This document shows, one piece after another, positions 44,163 to 51,643 of a DNA stretch of 64,000 bases. Each line of letters begins with the position of its first letter. Within the stretch, counting starts at the first letter, position 1. The position numbers and the translations under genes were made by a program. The notes under the pieces are model-generated. The model was given only the letters and a program-made list of their open reading frames with translations, was not told where the DNA came from and searched no databases. This DNA is from Criblamydia sequanensis CRIB-18 (lineage in GTDB: Bacteria > Chlamydiota > Chlamydiia > Chlamydiales > Criblamydiaceae): NCBI RefSeq assembly GCF_000750955.1, contig NZ_CCEJ010000003.1:124001-188000 (forward strand), given 5' to 3'.

Positions 44163-44822
44163 TTAACGCCTGACCTTTCCTTCTGAAAAGTTTTTTAAGA
44201 TAACAGATAATTCAGCTTGCAATTCAACAAGAGCCTCATTAAATAGTTTTTCCTTTTCAGATTGCGAAAGCCTTCTAGATATAGAGATCCTGTCTAAAAG
44301 AAGATGGGATTTATTTAAAAGCTCATCAAACTCTTCTTGAACATCATCAAGTGCAAATCGCCAACACGTTTCAGCGTCTTTTATTTCAGAAGCTTCAATG
44401 ATCCTTTGATAACTTAGGAAAAAAAGTTTTTTTCTATAGAGCCGATTTGCTTTTCTCTTTGCATTACGAATGATTGAGGAAGCAAGTTCCCGATGGGGGA
44501 CAATTTTTAAAGCTGTATAACAGGAAAACACGCTCAAAATAAAGCTTAAGGCGCAAAAGAAAAGCCGGGCATTCCCGCTGCTTCCAAAAATGAATTGAGC
44601 TGTCCAACTAATTGTTGTGGTATAAAGATGCAAGGAAACTAGAACAAAAAATAGGGATATTGCAAAGAATATGCCTTTATAAGCGTACACCTTAAGTTTG
44701 TTTGAAGTATAAGGCTTATACTGCAAGCCGCTCTTACTTTTTTCAATTAACGTTTTAAATAGGTGAAGGTCGTAAGCTGACGGCTTAATCTCTTTTTTCT
44801 CTCTTGCTTCTGTTATCATCAC
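44163..44822 (-). CDS. Two-helix membrane protein (219 aa)
   Basis: An N-terminal hydrophilic ~48 residues is followed by two strong membrane helices at ~50-70 (GIFFAISLFFVLVSLHLY) and ~87-107 (LFFCALSFILSVFSCYTALK), then a 110-residue helical, charged C-terminal part. The bilobed hydrophobic region could make it an inclusion-membrane protein, but the ~16-residue connection is longer than in typical Inc hairpins. ATG-ATG start with AGAGGAAA upstream. It is convergent to the tadA operon with three bases between stops. Confidence 0.7.
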   Translation of the reverse strand: MMITEAREKKEIKPSAYDLHLFKTLIEKSKSGLQYKPYTSNKLKVYAYKGIFFAISLFFVLVSLHLYTTTISWTAQFIFGSSGNARLFFCALSFILSVFSCYTALKIVPHRELASSIIRNAKRKANRLYRKKLFFLSYQRIIEASEIKDAETCWRFALDDVQEEFDELLNKSHLLLDRISISRRLSQSEKEKLFNEALVELQAELSVILKNFSEGKVRR

Positions 44823-44839
44823 TTTCCTCTAATGTAGAA

Positions 44840-44865
44840 AAGGGTGCGTAAAGTCACGCACCCTT
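44840..44865. terminator. Terminator-like hairpin in a divergent region
   Basis: AAGGGTGCGT pairs with ACGCACCCTT over 10 bp with a 6-base loop, followed on the plus strand by TATCTTTTAA. It lies just upstream of the minus-strand membrane-protein gene rather than after a gene. The rest of this gap (to 45078) is AT-rich and must hold the promoter of the ankyrin gene. Confidence 0.5.
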
Positions 44866-45078
44866 ATCTTTTAATAATCTTAAGTAGAAGAATTGCTGTT
44901 GTATTTTGTTTAAATACAATTAAGATTCTATATAACTATTTATTATAAGTCAATAAATAATAAATCAAATCTTAATTAATGCTACAATTAATTTTAATTT
45001 ACTCTTTTGGTTAGTTATATAAATTTACAGGTTTTTATATAATATAATTATCTCTAATTAACCTTAGAGTTTATTTAT

Positions 45079-47337
45079 ATGAACAAAATCAGCGGGAATA
45101 CATATAAAGCTCATATCGCTCAATTAGAATTGGATTTAAATGAAATTAAATCTTTAGAGGTTAATAAACCAAAAGATGCGTCTTTAGAAAACCCTAAAGA
45201 AGTGAGAATCTCAAATATTCTTAAAAGAGAGTTAAATTTTTATCGCCAGAGAGAATCTGAGCCTGCTTTATTGGATAGTGCCAGGAAAGCTGATTGGCTT
45301 CGGAATTTAGCAAGGGTGGTTGTTTCTAGTCAAAATGAAGAAGAGCATCTTAAAAAAATCAAAAGCATCTTTATGAGAGAGATGAAAGATCTCCCTCTTT
45401 TAAAGGATGCAGGAGAGTCCGATGCCACATTATCTGTTTATTTATCCCTAAAATTTTTGATTTTAGCGGGGAACAGCGAGTCTATGCTCTCAAACGTTAT
45501 TGAGAAATTAGAGCGAGAATCCAAAAGTCCACATCAGCTTTTGATAAAAATCCGTGAAGATCCTTCTCTTCAAACGTACATTCAAAACGTTAAAGACCCG
45601 CTTATTCGGGAGTACTTTCTCAATAAGGAATCCTCGTTGGAAGATATCATTAAAAGCATCAAGGACGAGGATCAGATTCTCCCTTACCTTGCCAATTCTG
45701 ATGTTTCGCTAAACATTGAAGACCTATCTCAAATCATTTTAAAACATGAGTTGGAGGTTAACTTTCCTGACGAAGAAGGAAATACGCCTCTTCATAGTGC
45801 TATTTTAAGAGGAAATTATACTCTTGTTAATGCCCTTCTTGAAAATGGGGCAGATTATCAACTTAAGAATAAGGAGGGGTTGACCCCCGTCCAGTTAGCC
45901 TCTTTAAATCAATTTAAAAGCGAGATCCATGCTGAAATTTTTAGTGAATTACTCTTTCGAACAAAAGAACAAACGATTTCACTTTTAAAAGAAAAGGTGC
46001 AATTAGAAAGTAAGGAGAGAAAAAGCACCCCCTTTCTAGAGATTTTACCCCAAACCGCTACTGCCGGGACCACACTTTCCTCTCTTACTAAAACTTTTGA
46101 GGGTTCAGATAGCCCGCTCATTCAGGAAAGCCTTCCCTTGCTGGATAAAGGATCAGATTTCCTTGTATCCTTCAGTACGCAAGGAGCTCTTTATAAACTT
46201 GCTGCGCAAGCTCTAACAGGACGCAAGATCATTACTGAGCTCGAAGAAGAGATTGCTTTAGCAAGAGAAAAAATAAGCGGGGAGAAAGATCCGGTAAAGA
46301 AAAGGGAGCTTTCAATAAAGGAAGACAAGTTAGTTAAAGAGCTTGAGTTTGCAAAAGCTAGGGAAACAATAGAGATAAAACAAAGCGGAGCTTTATTTTT
46401 ACAAAAAATGTTTATAGGAATAGACCATGCAAAAATGGGTTCAAGTGAATTTACAAGCTTATTATCTCCAAACAGAGTTTTTGCCGGAACTCAATTCGCA
46501 AATACGCTTTTAACCATTTATCAAAATATAGAAGCCAGAAAAGATTTGGAAGAAACAAGGAAACTGATCGTGTCTGCCAGAAATCAAGGCGCAGCACTTA
46601 AGGAGCAACTTGAAAGTTTAAGAGACGGGCTTGATAAAGACTCCTCTTTCTATCAACTTTTAGACCTTAAAATCGGTTATTATGACCAAAAAATTTATGA
46701 ACTCGAACTCCAAGAAAAAGGGATTGCTTTAGGCAAGGGATTTTCTTATCTTTCAGATCTTTGCTACGCAAGCCAAAGCCTTCTTTTGGCGGATGCCTTT
46801 ACAAGAGATCTTTCCGGAAAAGAAATGGAATTAAATGACGAGGCCAGATCTTATTGGGGGGTAGGTGCCGGTACTTTAGGTTTAGGGTTTTCAGCATTAG
46901 CCTCCCCCATGACAGGCGCTTTAAATCTTATAGGAAAGATGTGGACCTATTCAAAAGATGCTTTTAGCAATATCCCTGAAAATATGATCATGGCTGCAAG
47001 GGAAGAAAGTGCCCTCAATCAGCTCTATGATGACCCTATGGGGATGGTCTCAAGGAGGGATGCGGAATCTGAAAGGCTCGGACAGGAATACCAAGACCTT
47101 CGTTTGCAGCAAGACAAGGCAAAGAAAACGAGAAATACCTTTCAAACACAAGCTAGAACGTTAGGGTTAGATGCGAAAAGCTTTGAAGAGCGGTTAAAGA
47201 AGCTTGAAGCTTCTATCGGAGATGAAAACTCGGATGAATCCATAGTTGAGTTTCTTAAAAGAGCCGGTGTGAATACAGAAGGCTACTCACCTGAAAATAG
47301 AAGAGCTTTCCTTATTAATTTTTTAATCAAGGGTTAA
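45079..47337 (+). CDS. Ankyrin-repeat protein, probable exported effector (752 aa)
   Basis: Residues ~225-275 contain two ankyrin repeats (EEGNTPLHSAILRGNYTLVN and ENGADYQLKNKEGLTPVQLA). The central part has long charged helices (ELEEEIALAREKISGEKDPV). A glycine-rich hydrophobic patch near residues 592-620 (GVGAGTLGLGFSALASP) could interact with membranes. The C-terminus is coiled-coil-like. There is no Sec signal. Three bases downstream lies a gene for a chaperone-sized acidic protein, which supports type III export. Function unknown. Confidence 0.7.
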   Translation: MNKISGNTYKAHIAQLELDLNEIKSLEVNKPKDASLENPKEVRISNILKRELNFYRQRESEPALLDSARKADWLRNLARVVVSSQNEEEHLKKIKSIFMREMKDLPLLKDAGESDATLSVYLSLKFLILAGNSESMLSNVIEKLERESKSPHQLLIKIREDPSLQTYIQNVKDPLIREYFLNKESSLEDIIKSIKDEDQILPYLANSDVSLNIEDLSQIILKHELEVNFPDEEGNTPLHSAILRGNYTLVNALLENGADYQLKNKEGLTPVQLASLNQFKSEIHAEIFSELLFRTKEQTISLLKEKVQLESKERKSTPFLEILPQTATAGTTLSSLTKTFEGSDSPLIQESLPLLDKGSDFLVSFSTQGALYKLAAQALTGRKIITELEEEIALAREKISGEKDPVKKRELSIKEDKLVKELEFAKARETIEIKQSGALFLQKMFIGIDHAKMGSSEFTSLLSPNRVFAGTQFANTLLTIYQNIEARKDLEETRKLIVSARNQGAALKEQLESLRDGLDKDSSFYQLLDLKIGYYDQKIYELELQEKGIALGKGFSYLSDLCYASQSLLLADAFTRDLSGKEMELNDEARSYWGVGAGTLGLGFSALASPMTGALNLIGKMWTYSKDAFSNIPENMIMAAREESALNQLYDDPMGMVSRRDAESERLGQEYQDLRLQQDKAKKTRNTFQTQARTLGLDAKSFEERLKKLEASIGDENSDESIVEFLKRAGVNTEGYSPENRRAFLINFLIKG

Positions 47338-47340
47338 GGT

Positions 47341-47835
47341 ATGAATGAGGTATTTTCCGGGTATCAAAAAATAGCTGAAAGTTATGGTTTTTTGACAGAA
47401 TATAACAAGGCGGATGAAGAGCTTTTAATCAAGCTTCCCGGCGAAAAAAGTCAAATCCTCCACCTAAGAATAGATGAGGAGGTTTTTGGGTTTCCTCTAT
47501 CTGATGAAAAAACCTCCCTTGAGTCTTTTATTCATATTTATACTCTTATAGACATCCCTTTTAACTCAAATAGCCTGCCTGATCTTGCGCGACTAATGAA
47601 TTTTATAAACAAATCCCTAGAGGCTCCAGGCTTTGTTTTAGATGAAATCAACACACAGATTCTTTACAAAACCGTCTTTTTTAAGCCTAATGAGAAAATC
47701 AATGAAAATACCTTCATGTGTCTTCTTGGTTTAATTTCCCTGTATATAGACACTTTTACTCCTTTAATTGAGCGAATCGCAACAGGGGAAAGTTTGGAAG
47801 AGCTCTTAGAAAGCGAACTTAAGTCTCTTGTTTAA
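47341..47835 (+). CDS. YbjN / type III secretion chaperone-like protein (164 aa)
   Basis: An acidic protein of 164 aa. The pattern ARLMNFINKSLEAPGFVLDE, followed by a strand (TQILYKTVFF), and a long helix ending LYIDTFTPLIERIATGE, fits the YbjN/CesT-like alpha-beta fold of type III secretion chaperones. It starts three bases after the ankyrin gene, as expected for an effector-chaperone pair. The call rests on fold pattern, size, charge and position, not on a specific motif. Confidence 0.55.
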   Translation: MNEVFSGYQKIAESYGFLTEYNKADEELLIKLPGEKSQILHLRIDEEVFGFPLSDEKTSLESFIHIYTLIDIPFNSNSLPDLARLMNFINKSLEAPGFVLDEINTQILYKTVFFKPNEKINENTFMCLLGLISLYIDTFTPLIERIATGESLEELLESELKSLV

Positions 47836-48935
47836 TCCTTTTTTCGAATAATTTCCAAATGCCATTTCTTTTTCTCTTCAATATTAAAAGAAGAAGATGA
47901 AAGACTGTCTTTATTCATTTGAAGACAAGTTTCAAAAGTCACTTTTAAAAGATTTGAGGCTTCAATTGCTTTAATAATAATAGGTTTAATAAAAGGGTTT
48001 TTGGAAAGTCTTAAGATTTGAAGTGTGGGGTGCTTACAAAGACCTTCTAAGCTGCTATGTGAGATATTAGTCTCACCAAGATCTAAAGTTCTTAGGGTTA
48101 AAGAATCCTTTAAAACAGTCACGGTTTCGGGTTGAAAATTAGTTAAACGTATATTTAAATGACTTAACTTTAGAGAGGAGAAAAATGAAACGAACCTTTC
48201 GCATGGAACTTTGCCTAGCGTCAATTTTTTTAAGGTTGTAAGAGTACTTAATCCATTTAAATTTCTTTCATCTATTATGGATAGATTTAGGCTCAATTTC
48301 TCCAAAGACAACAGCTTAAGTTTGCTTAAGTTTATTTCAACACCCGCATACCGCAGTTCAAGAGCTTTCAAAGCTGTAAATTTAATTAAACTTTCACAAC
48401 CGCTCTCATTTAGAGATAGGAAGGAAGCGATTTTTAGCTTTTGAAGTGTGGTTGCACATTTATAATCCCCTAGAATCTTTAGAGAAATCTCATCAAAGCA
48501 CCCACAAATTTTTAAGGAATTCAAATTAGGGCAGGCCTTTAAAAGAAAAAGACTTTCAGAAATTTGATTTAGAGTAAGTTTTTTTATGCGAGTTCCTTCT
48601 CGGGAAAAAAGAGATTTAAGTTTTTTATGGGCCTCTACCGGCTTACCTAAATTCCAATAATGAATCAAACCCTCCTCAACAAAACTGGATATGTGAGCTG
48701 AGATGGTCTTCATTGTCTGGGAAGGGTCTTTTTTTAAACTTCCTGAAAAGATAAGAGTGGTGTTAAATAAATTTTTAATAAGCTCTTTTTGATCATTCGC
48801 TTGCTCTGCCAATTTATATATAAATAGAAGGGTAATCTCATTAGGAACTTCTGTAAGAGGAAATGAAGAGTTTTTTTTTTCCTCTAAAAGCGTCTTTTCC
48901 GAAGACCTAAGAAAATCCCCAAAAAAATCAAGCAT
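47832..48935 (-). CDS. F-box-like leucine-rich-repeat protein (367 aa)
   Basis: Residues ~26-70 resemble an F-box (LTEVPNEITLLFIYKLAEQ then LIKNLFNTTLIFSGSLKK). Residues ~120-340 hold irregular leucine-rich repeats of the cysteine-containing/RI type (LNSLKICGCFDEISLKIL, LQKLKIASFLSLN, LKALELRYAG, LRTLDLGETNIS, LQILRLSKNPFI). F-box plus LRR proteins recruit substrates to SCF ubiquitin ligases in eukaryotes. Expanded families of such proteins are described in amoeba-associated Chlamydiae, so this is a likely host-directed effector. The stop shares TTAA with that of the convergent chaperone-like gene. Confidence 0.7.
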   Translation of the reverse strand: MLDFFGDFLRSSEKTLLEEKKNSSFPLTEVPNEITLLFIYKLAEQANDQKELIKNLFNTTLIFSGSLKKDPSQTMKTISAHISSFVEEGLIHYWNLGKPVEAHKKLKSLFSREGTRIKKLTLNQISESLFLLKACPNLNSLKICGCFDEISLKILGDYKCATTLQKLKIASFLSLNESGCESLIKFTALKALELRYAGVEINLSKLKLLSLEKLSLNLSIIDERNLNGLSTLTTLKKLTLGKVPCERFVSFFSSLKLSHLNIRLTNFQPETVTVLKDSLTLRTLDLGETNISHSSLEGLCKHPTLQILRLSKNPFIKPIIIKAIEASNLLKVTFETCLQMNKDSLSSSSFNIEEKKKWHLEIIRKKD

Positions 48936-48964
48936 CCTTGTTTCCCATTAATATATAGTTTTGA

Positions 48965-49858
48965 TTATTTGGTTCGATTTTTTCTCTTTGAAATCCTTTG
49001 CATCCGAAGTCTTTCAAAAAAGGTTAAGGAGGCTTTTCCTTTTTTAGTTATTTTTTCGAGCATTTCATCCATGAATCGATCATCATCATTAATTTCCTCA
49101 CCGGTCCTGATATCAATTATTTTGCTTTCCTTTCTTTTAAAAAAAGAAGTAATCTTGCCGGACATTTTTATAAGGACCTTTTCAAGGGGATTAAAAATTT
49201 TAAAAGGGCTTTGAAGCTGCCAAACAAAGAGGCCGTAGACCCAAGCGAAAAGAACTCCGGAAACATAGGATATAAAATAAAGGATATCATAGGCGTTAAG
49301 TGTCGTTAATAAAAATAACCCTATAGTAATTGCGACAAGCCATTTGACCTTGACGGAAAAGACGTAGAACACGAAAAGTTTACTATCAGTGTTAAACATA
49401 GACCATAGGACAAGTATTGCGAGAATGGAAGCTCCGGGGCCTGCAATTGTCCCGCTGAGACCAAAAATGTAAGCAGAAAGGCAAACCATAGTCCCGGAAA
49501 ACACACCGCTTCCAAGATAAAATAAAAGGAATTGTTTAGCTCCGACCCGTTCGATGAGATCTCCGCCTACGACCCACAAAAAATAAAGGAGAATAAGAAG
49601 GCCAATTAGCCAGCTAAAGGTAATTTGCTCGCCAATTTGACCGTAAACAAACAAGTAGCTAAGAGGTTGGTAAATAAGTCCTTTCGCAACAAGAAGAGGG
49701 TTTAGACTTAAAAGGGTTTGCGGTCCGACGATTCGAAAAACTTCATGAATAAAGATCTCGAAAAGCGAGGAAAAAATGCTCGTAAGAGCTGTGATAAGGA
49801 TCAAACGCTTTAGAAGAGAAGGCGTTTTGCGGTTTTGTGTTTGATAGTAGGATCTCAT
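48965..49858 (-). CDS. Rhomboid-family membrane protein, probably inactive
   Basis: 297 aa with six membrane helices. The Ser-helix motif reads GPGASILAI (a GxS with Ser present), but the expected His in the last helix (usual AHxxG) is replaced in FISYVSGVLFAWVYG, so the Ser-His dyad is broken. The cytosolic tail (RFMDEMLEKITKKGKASLT, residues ~260-280) resembles the tail found on some bacterial rhomboids (DxILDKIxxxGxxSL). It probably binds membrane proteins rather than cleaving them. Confidence 0.7.
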   Translation of the reverse strand: MRSYYQTQNRKTPSLLKRLILITALTSIFSSLFEIFIHEVFRIVGPQTLLSLNPLLVAKGLIYQPLSYLFVYGQIGEQITFSWLIGLLILLYFLWVVGGDLIERVGAKQFLLFYLGSGVFSGTMVCLSAYIFGLSGTIAGPGASILAILVLWSMFNTDSKLFVFYVFSVKVKWLVAITIGLFLLTTLNAYDILYFISYVSGVLFAWVYGLFVWQLQSPFKIFNPLEKVLIKMSGKITSFFKRKESKIIDIRTGEEINDDDRFMDEMLEKITKKGKASLTFFERLRMQRISKRKNRTK

Positions 49859-49933
49859 AGTTCTATTTCTTAAAACGTGAATATTTATTATAACAAAAAC
49901 TAAGTGTATCTAACGAGAAAATCTTTTTAATTT

Positions 49934-50803
49934 ATGGATAAAAAAAATAAACCCTCGCCCAAAAGAGAACAATCCCTAAGTTTATTAAAAAAAAATTTAG
50001 AGGATCGGGAATTTGAATTTGCAGATTACGAATACCCAAAAGCGACCATCATTTTGCCAACCTACAATTCATCCCAGTTAATTTCTATCACTATTGAAAG
50101 CGTCCTTGATCAGCAATACCCTGATTTTGAGCTCGTCGTGATAGACGGTGGATCACTTGATAGGACAGTTGAGATTATTAAAAGCTTAAAAAACGATCGA
50201 ATCAAGGTTTTTTCCATTGCGGGCAATAAACGTTATGAGCTTATTAATAAGGGAATCGCCCAAGCGGAAGGCCAATATATTTCCATTCTCTTCCCGGGTG
50301 ATTTTTATATTTCAAGACACGCCCTTAGACATGCGATGGGCTTTGCGATTCAAAATGAATTGCCTGATCTTATTTATTCAGGGGCTCTTCTGAGAGACGG
50401 AAAAAAAGAAGCTAAGATTCTCTACAGGCCTCTTAGTATTAATTATTTGAAACGGGGCCAACAGCCGACCAGTTTACAATCATGTTGGTTTAAAAATGAT
50501 GTCTTCAAAGAAGTTGGAAAATTCAATACCGACCTCGATATGAGGGGAGGCTATGAATTACTTTGCCGAATGGCTCTAACTTCCAGATTTTCCATCTCTT
50601 CTACTAGCAGGGTTCTTTCTGATTATGATCTGAGGTCTGTGACTCGGAAAATGGTGTTGGTTCACTTTTTTGAAACAGGTAAAATTATTTTTTCATTTTT
50701 TGGTCTATTCCCCCTCCTGCACTGGGTTTTTATTCAAAAAGATATTAAACGTTTTTTTAAATTATGGCTAGGAAGGCTTCGAGCAGCCTTCTTGGGTAGA
50801 TGA
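49934..50803 (+). CDS. Family 2 glycosyltransferase
   Basis: 289 aa, GT-A fold. It has ATIILPTYNSSQLISITIES (about residues 36-55), VLDQQYPDFELVVIDGGSLD with the nucleotide-binding Asp, and RYELINKGIAQAEGQYISIL. At the usual DxD position it reads FPGDF. Transfers a sugar from a nucleotide sugar to an unknown acceptor, probably an envelope glycan. A C-terminal basic, hydrophobic segment (FFLFGLFPLLHW-like, about 255-275) may touch the membrane. Monocistronic. Confidence 0.85.
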   Translation: MDKKNKPSPKREQSLSLLKKNLEDREFEFADYEYPKATIILPTYNSSQLISITIESVLDQQYPDFELVVIDGGSLDRTVEIIKSLKNDRIKVFSIAGNKRYELINKGIAQAEGQYISILFPGDFYISRHALRHAMGFAIQNELPDLIYSGALLRDGKKEAKILYRPLSINYLKRGQQPTSLQSCWFKNDVFKEVGKFNTDLDMRGGYELLCRMALTSRFSISSTSRVLSDYDLRSVTRKMVLVHFFETGKIIFSFFGLFPLLHWVFIQKDIKRFFKLWLGRLRAAFLGR

Positions 50804-50849
50804 TCCCCTTTTATTATCTTAATCAATTATTGCAAAAAATAGTTAACTA

Positions 50850-50879
50850 TTGATATTAAATACAGTAAAGATGTATTAT
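50850..50879 (+). promoter_or_regulatory. Promoter upstream of the 134-aa gene
   Basis: TTGATA (50850-50855), an 18-base spacer, and TATTAT (50874-50879). A hairpin TCGAATT/AATTCGA (50896-50914) lies in the predicted leader. Confidence 0.55.
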
Positions 50880-50952
50880 GTTGATGCTGTTTTTTTCGAA
50901 TTATTAAAATTCGAGTATTTGTTTAATAAATAATATAAGTAGGAGAATCGTT

Positions 50953-51357
50953 ATGCATAACGTAGGTTCTAGTGCACCCGCTTCTATCCCTTTTCAAGGT
51001 GTAGATCCGGTAGATGAAAAAAAAGAAGCTCGAGAGGCTCAACAGGAGCCAAAAAAAGTTGAAGGCTTTGCAAATCAATTTTTTAAATCTATTATGAGCT
51101 TGGCCGGGTTTGTAGCCATCTCACTCGGAGCTGTTTTCTGCAGAAAGCTAATCACTGACATGTCTAAAGATCAAAAAAAAGAAGGATTGTCAGCTGAGTT
51201 CACATCCCTTGGAAAATCGGTTATTGATACTCTAGCTGCGAAAGCCCAAGAAACTTTTGAGGAAGTTTGTCCGGCAAAGCCTTTGCCGCCTGAAGTTTTT
51301 AGCTCTTTTGTGAAGTGGCAAAAAAGCCATGAAGCGAATGATATTTTATATTCGTAA
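50953..51357 (+). CDS. Small single-helix membrane protein (134 aa)
   Basis: ATG 50953 with GTAGGAGAAT upstream. N-terminal 40 residues are polar and Glu/Lys-rich. One hydrophobic helix lies at about 47-64 (SIMSLAGFVAISLGAVF), followed by a soluble helical C-terminus (EFTSLGKSVIDTLAAKAQET). Not recognised. It has a recognisable promoter and a downstream hairpin, so it is a real transcription unit. Confidence 0.65.
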   Translation: MHNVGSSAPASIPFQGVDPVDEKKEAREAQQEPKKVEGFANQFFKSIMSLAGFVAISLGAVFCRKLITDMSKDQKKEGLSAEFTSLGKSVIDTLAAKAQETFEEVCPAKPLPPEVFSSFVKWQKSHEANDILYS

Positions 51358-51370
51358 ACATTAAGCCCAA

Positions 51371-51400
51371 TAAGAGAGCGGTTTTTTACTTGCTCTCTTA
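51371..51400 (+). terminator. Hairpin after the 134-aa gene
   Basis: TAAGAGAGC (51371-51379) pairs perfectly with GCTCTCTTA (51392-51400), 14 bases after the stop. The T-tract lies in the loop rather than after the stem, so termination strength is uncertain. Confidence 0.5.
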
Positions 51401-51406
51401 TCAAAA

Positions 51407-51437
51407 TTGCCTTCCAAATGTTTTTTTCTGCTATAAT
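51407..51437 (+). promoter_or_regulatory. Extended -10 promoter of a putative structured RNA
   Basis: TTGCCT (51407-51412), a 19-base spacer, and TATAAT (51432-51437), preceded by TGC to give TGCTATAAT. No reading frame begins within the following ~200 bases until uvrC, which has its own promoter. Confidence 0.6.
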
Positions 51438-51443
51438 GTTTAT

Positions 51444-51600
51444 GTACACCGCGTCTTTTAAAAGTTGGTTTTTATTTTCGCCGGTACCCTGGCATTTAAA
51501 TCCTCGCTGCATAGCAAGGCTGCCTTTAGGCAGGCGCATCTCACCGCCGGTAATTTGGATTTAAATCCCAGGCAACCTCTTTGCTAGAATTCCAACTTTT
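51444..51600 (+). ncRNA. Putative structured small RNA upstream of uvrC
   Basis: No open frame, but extensive pairing. AAAAGTTGG (51460-51468) pairs with CCAACTTTT (51592-51600), closing the whole unit. CCTGG (51488-51492) and ATTTAAATCC (51494-51503) pair with GGATTTAAAT (51557-51566) and CCAGG (51568-51572). CTGCC (51520-51524) pairs with GGCAG (51529-51533) as a terminal hairpin. The two long stems are separated by a nearly symmetrical 19 + 19-base internal loop, an architecture like that of 6S RNA. CGCCGGTA also recurs as a direct repeat at 51479 and 51545. It is bracketed by its own extended -10 promoter and by the uvrC promoter. It is not SRP RNA (no GGAA tetraloop/AGCAGCC motif). Confidence 0.45.
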
Positions 51601-51628
51601 GAAATACTATGTGTATAACCTTTATAAT
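51599..51628 (+). promoter_or_regulatory. Promoter of uvrC
   Basis: TTGAAA (51599-51604), an 18-base spacer, and TATAAT (51623-51628). Transcription would start about 10 bases before the uvrC ATG, giving a very short leader. Confidence 0.6.
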
Positions 51629-51643
51629 TAATATAAGAAAACT

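Noticed and set aside
51444-51600. SRP (4.5S) RNA, tmRNA or RNase P RNA
   Set aside because: The conserved SRP loop motif, a tRNA-like end with tag frame, and the RNase P core sequences are all absent.
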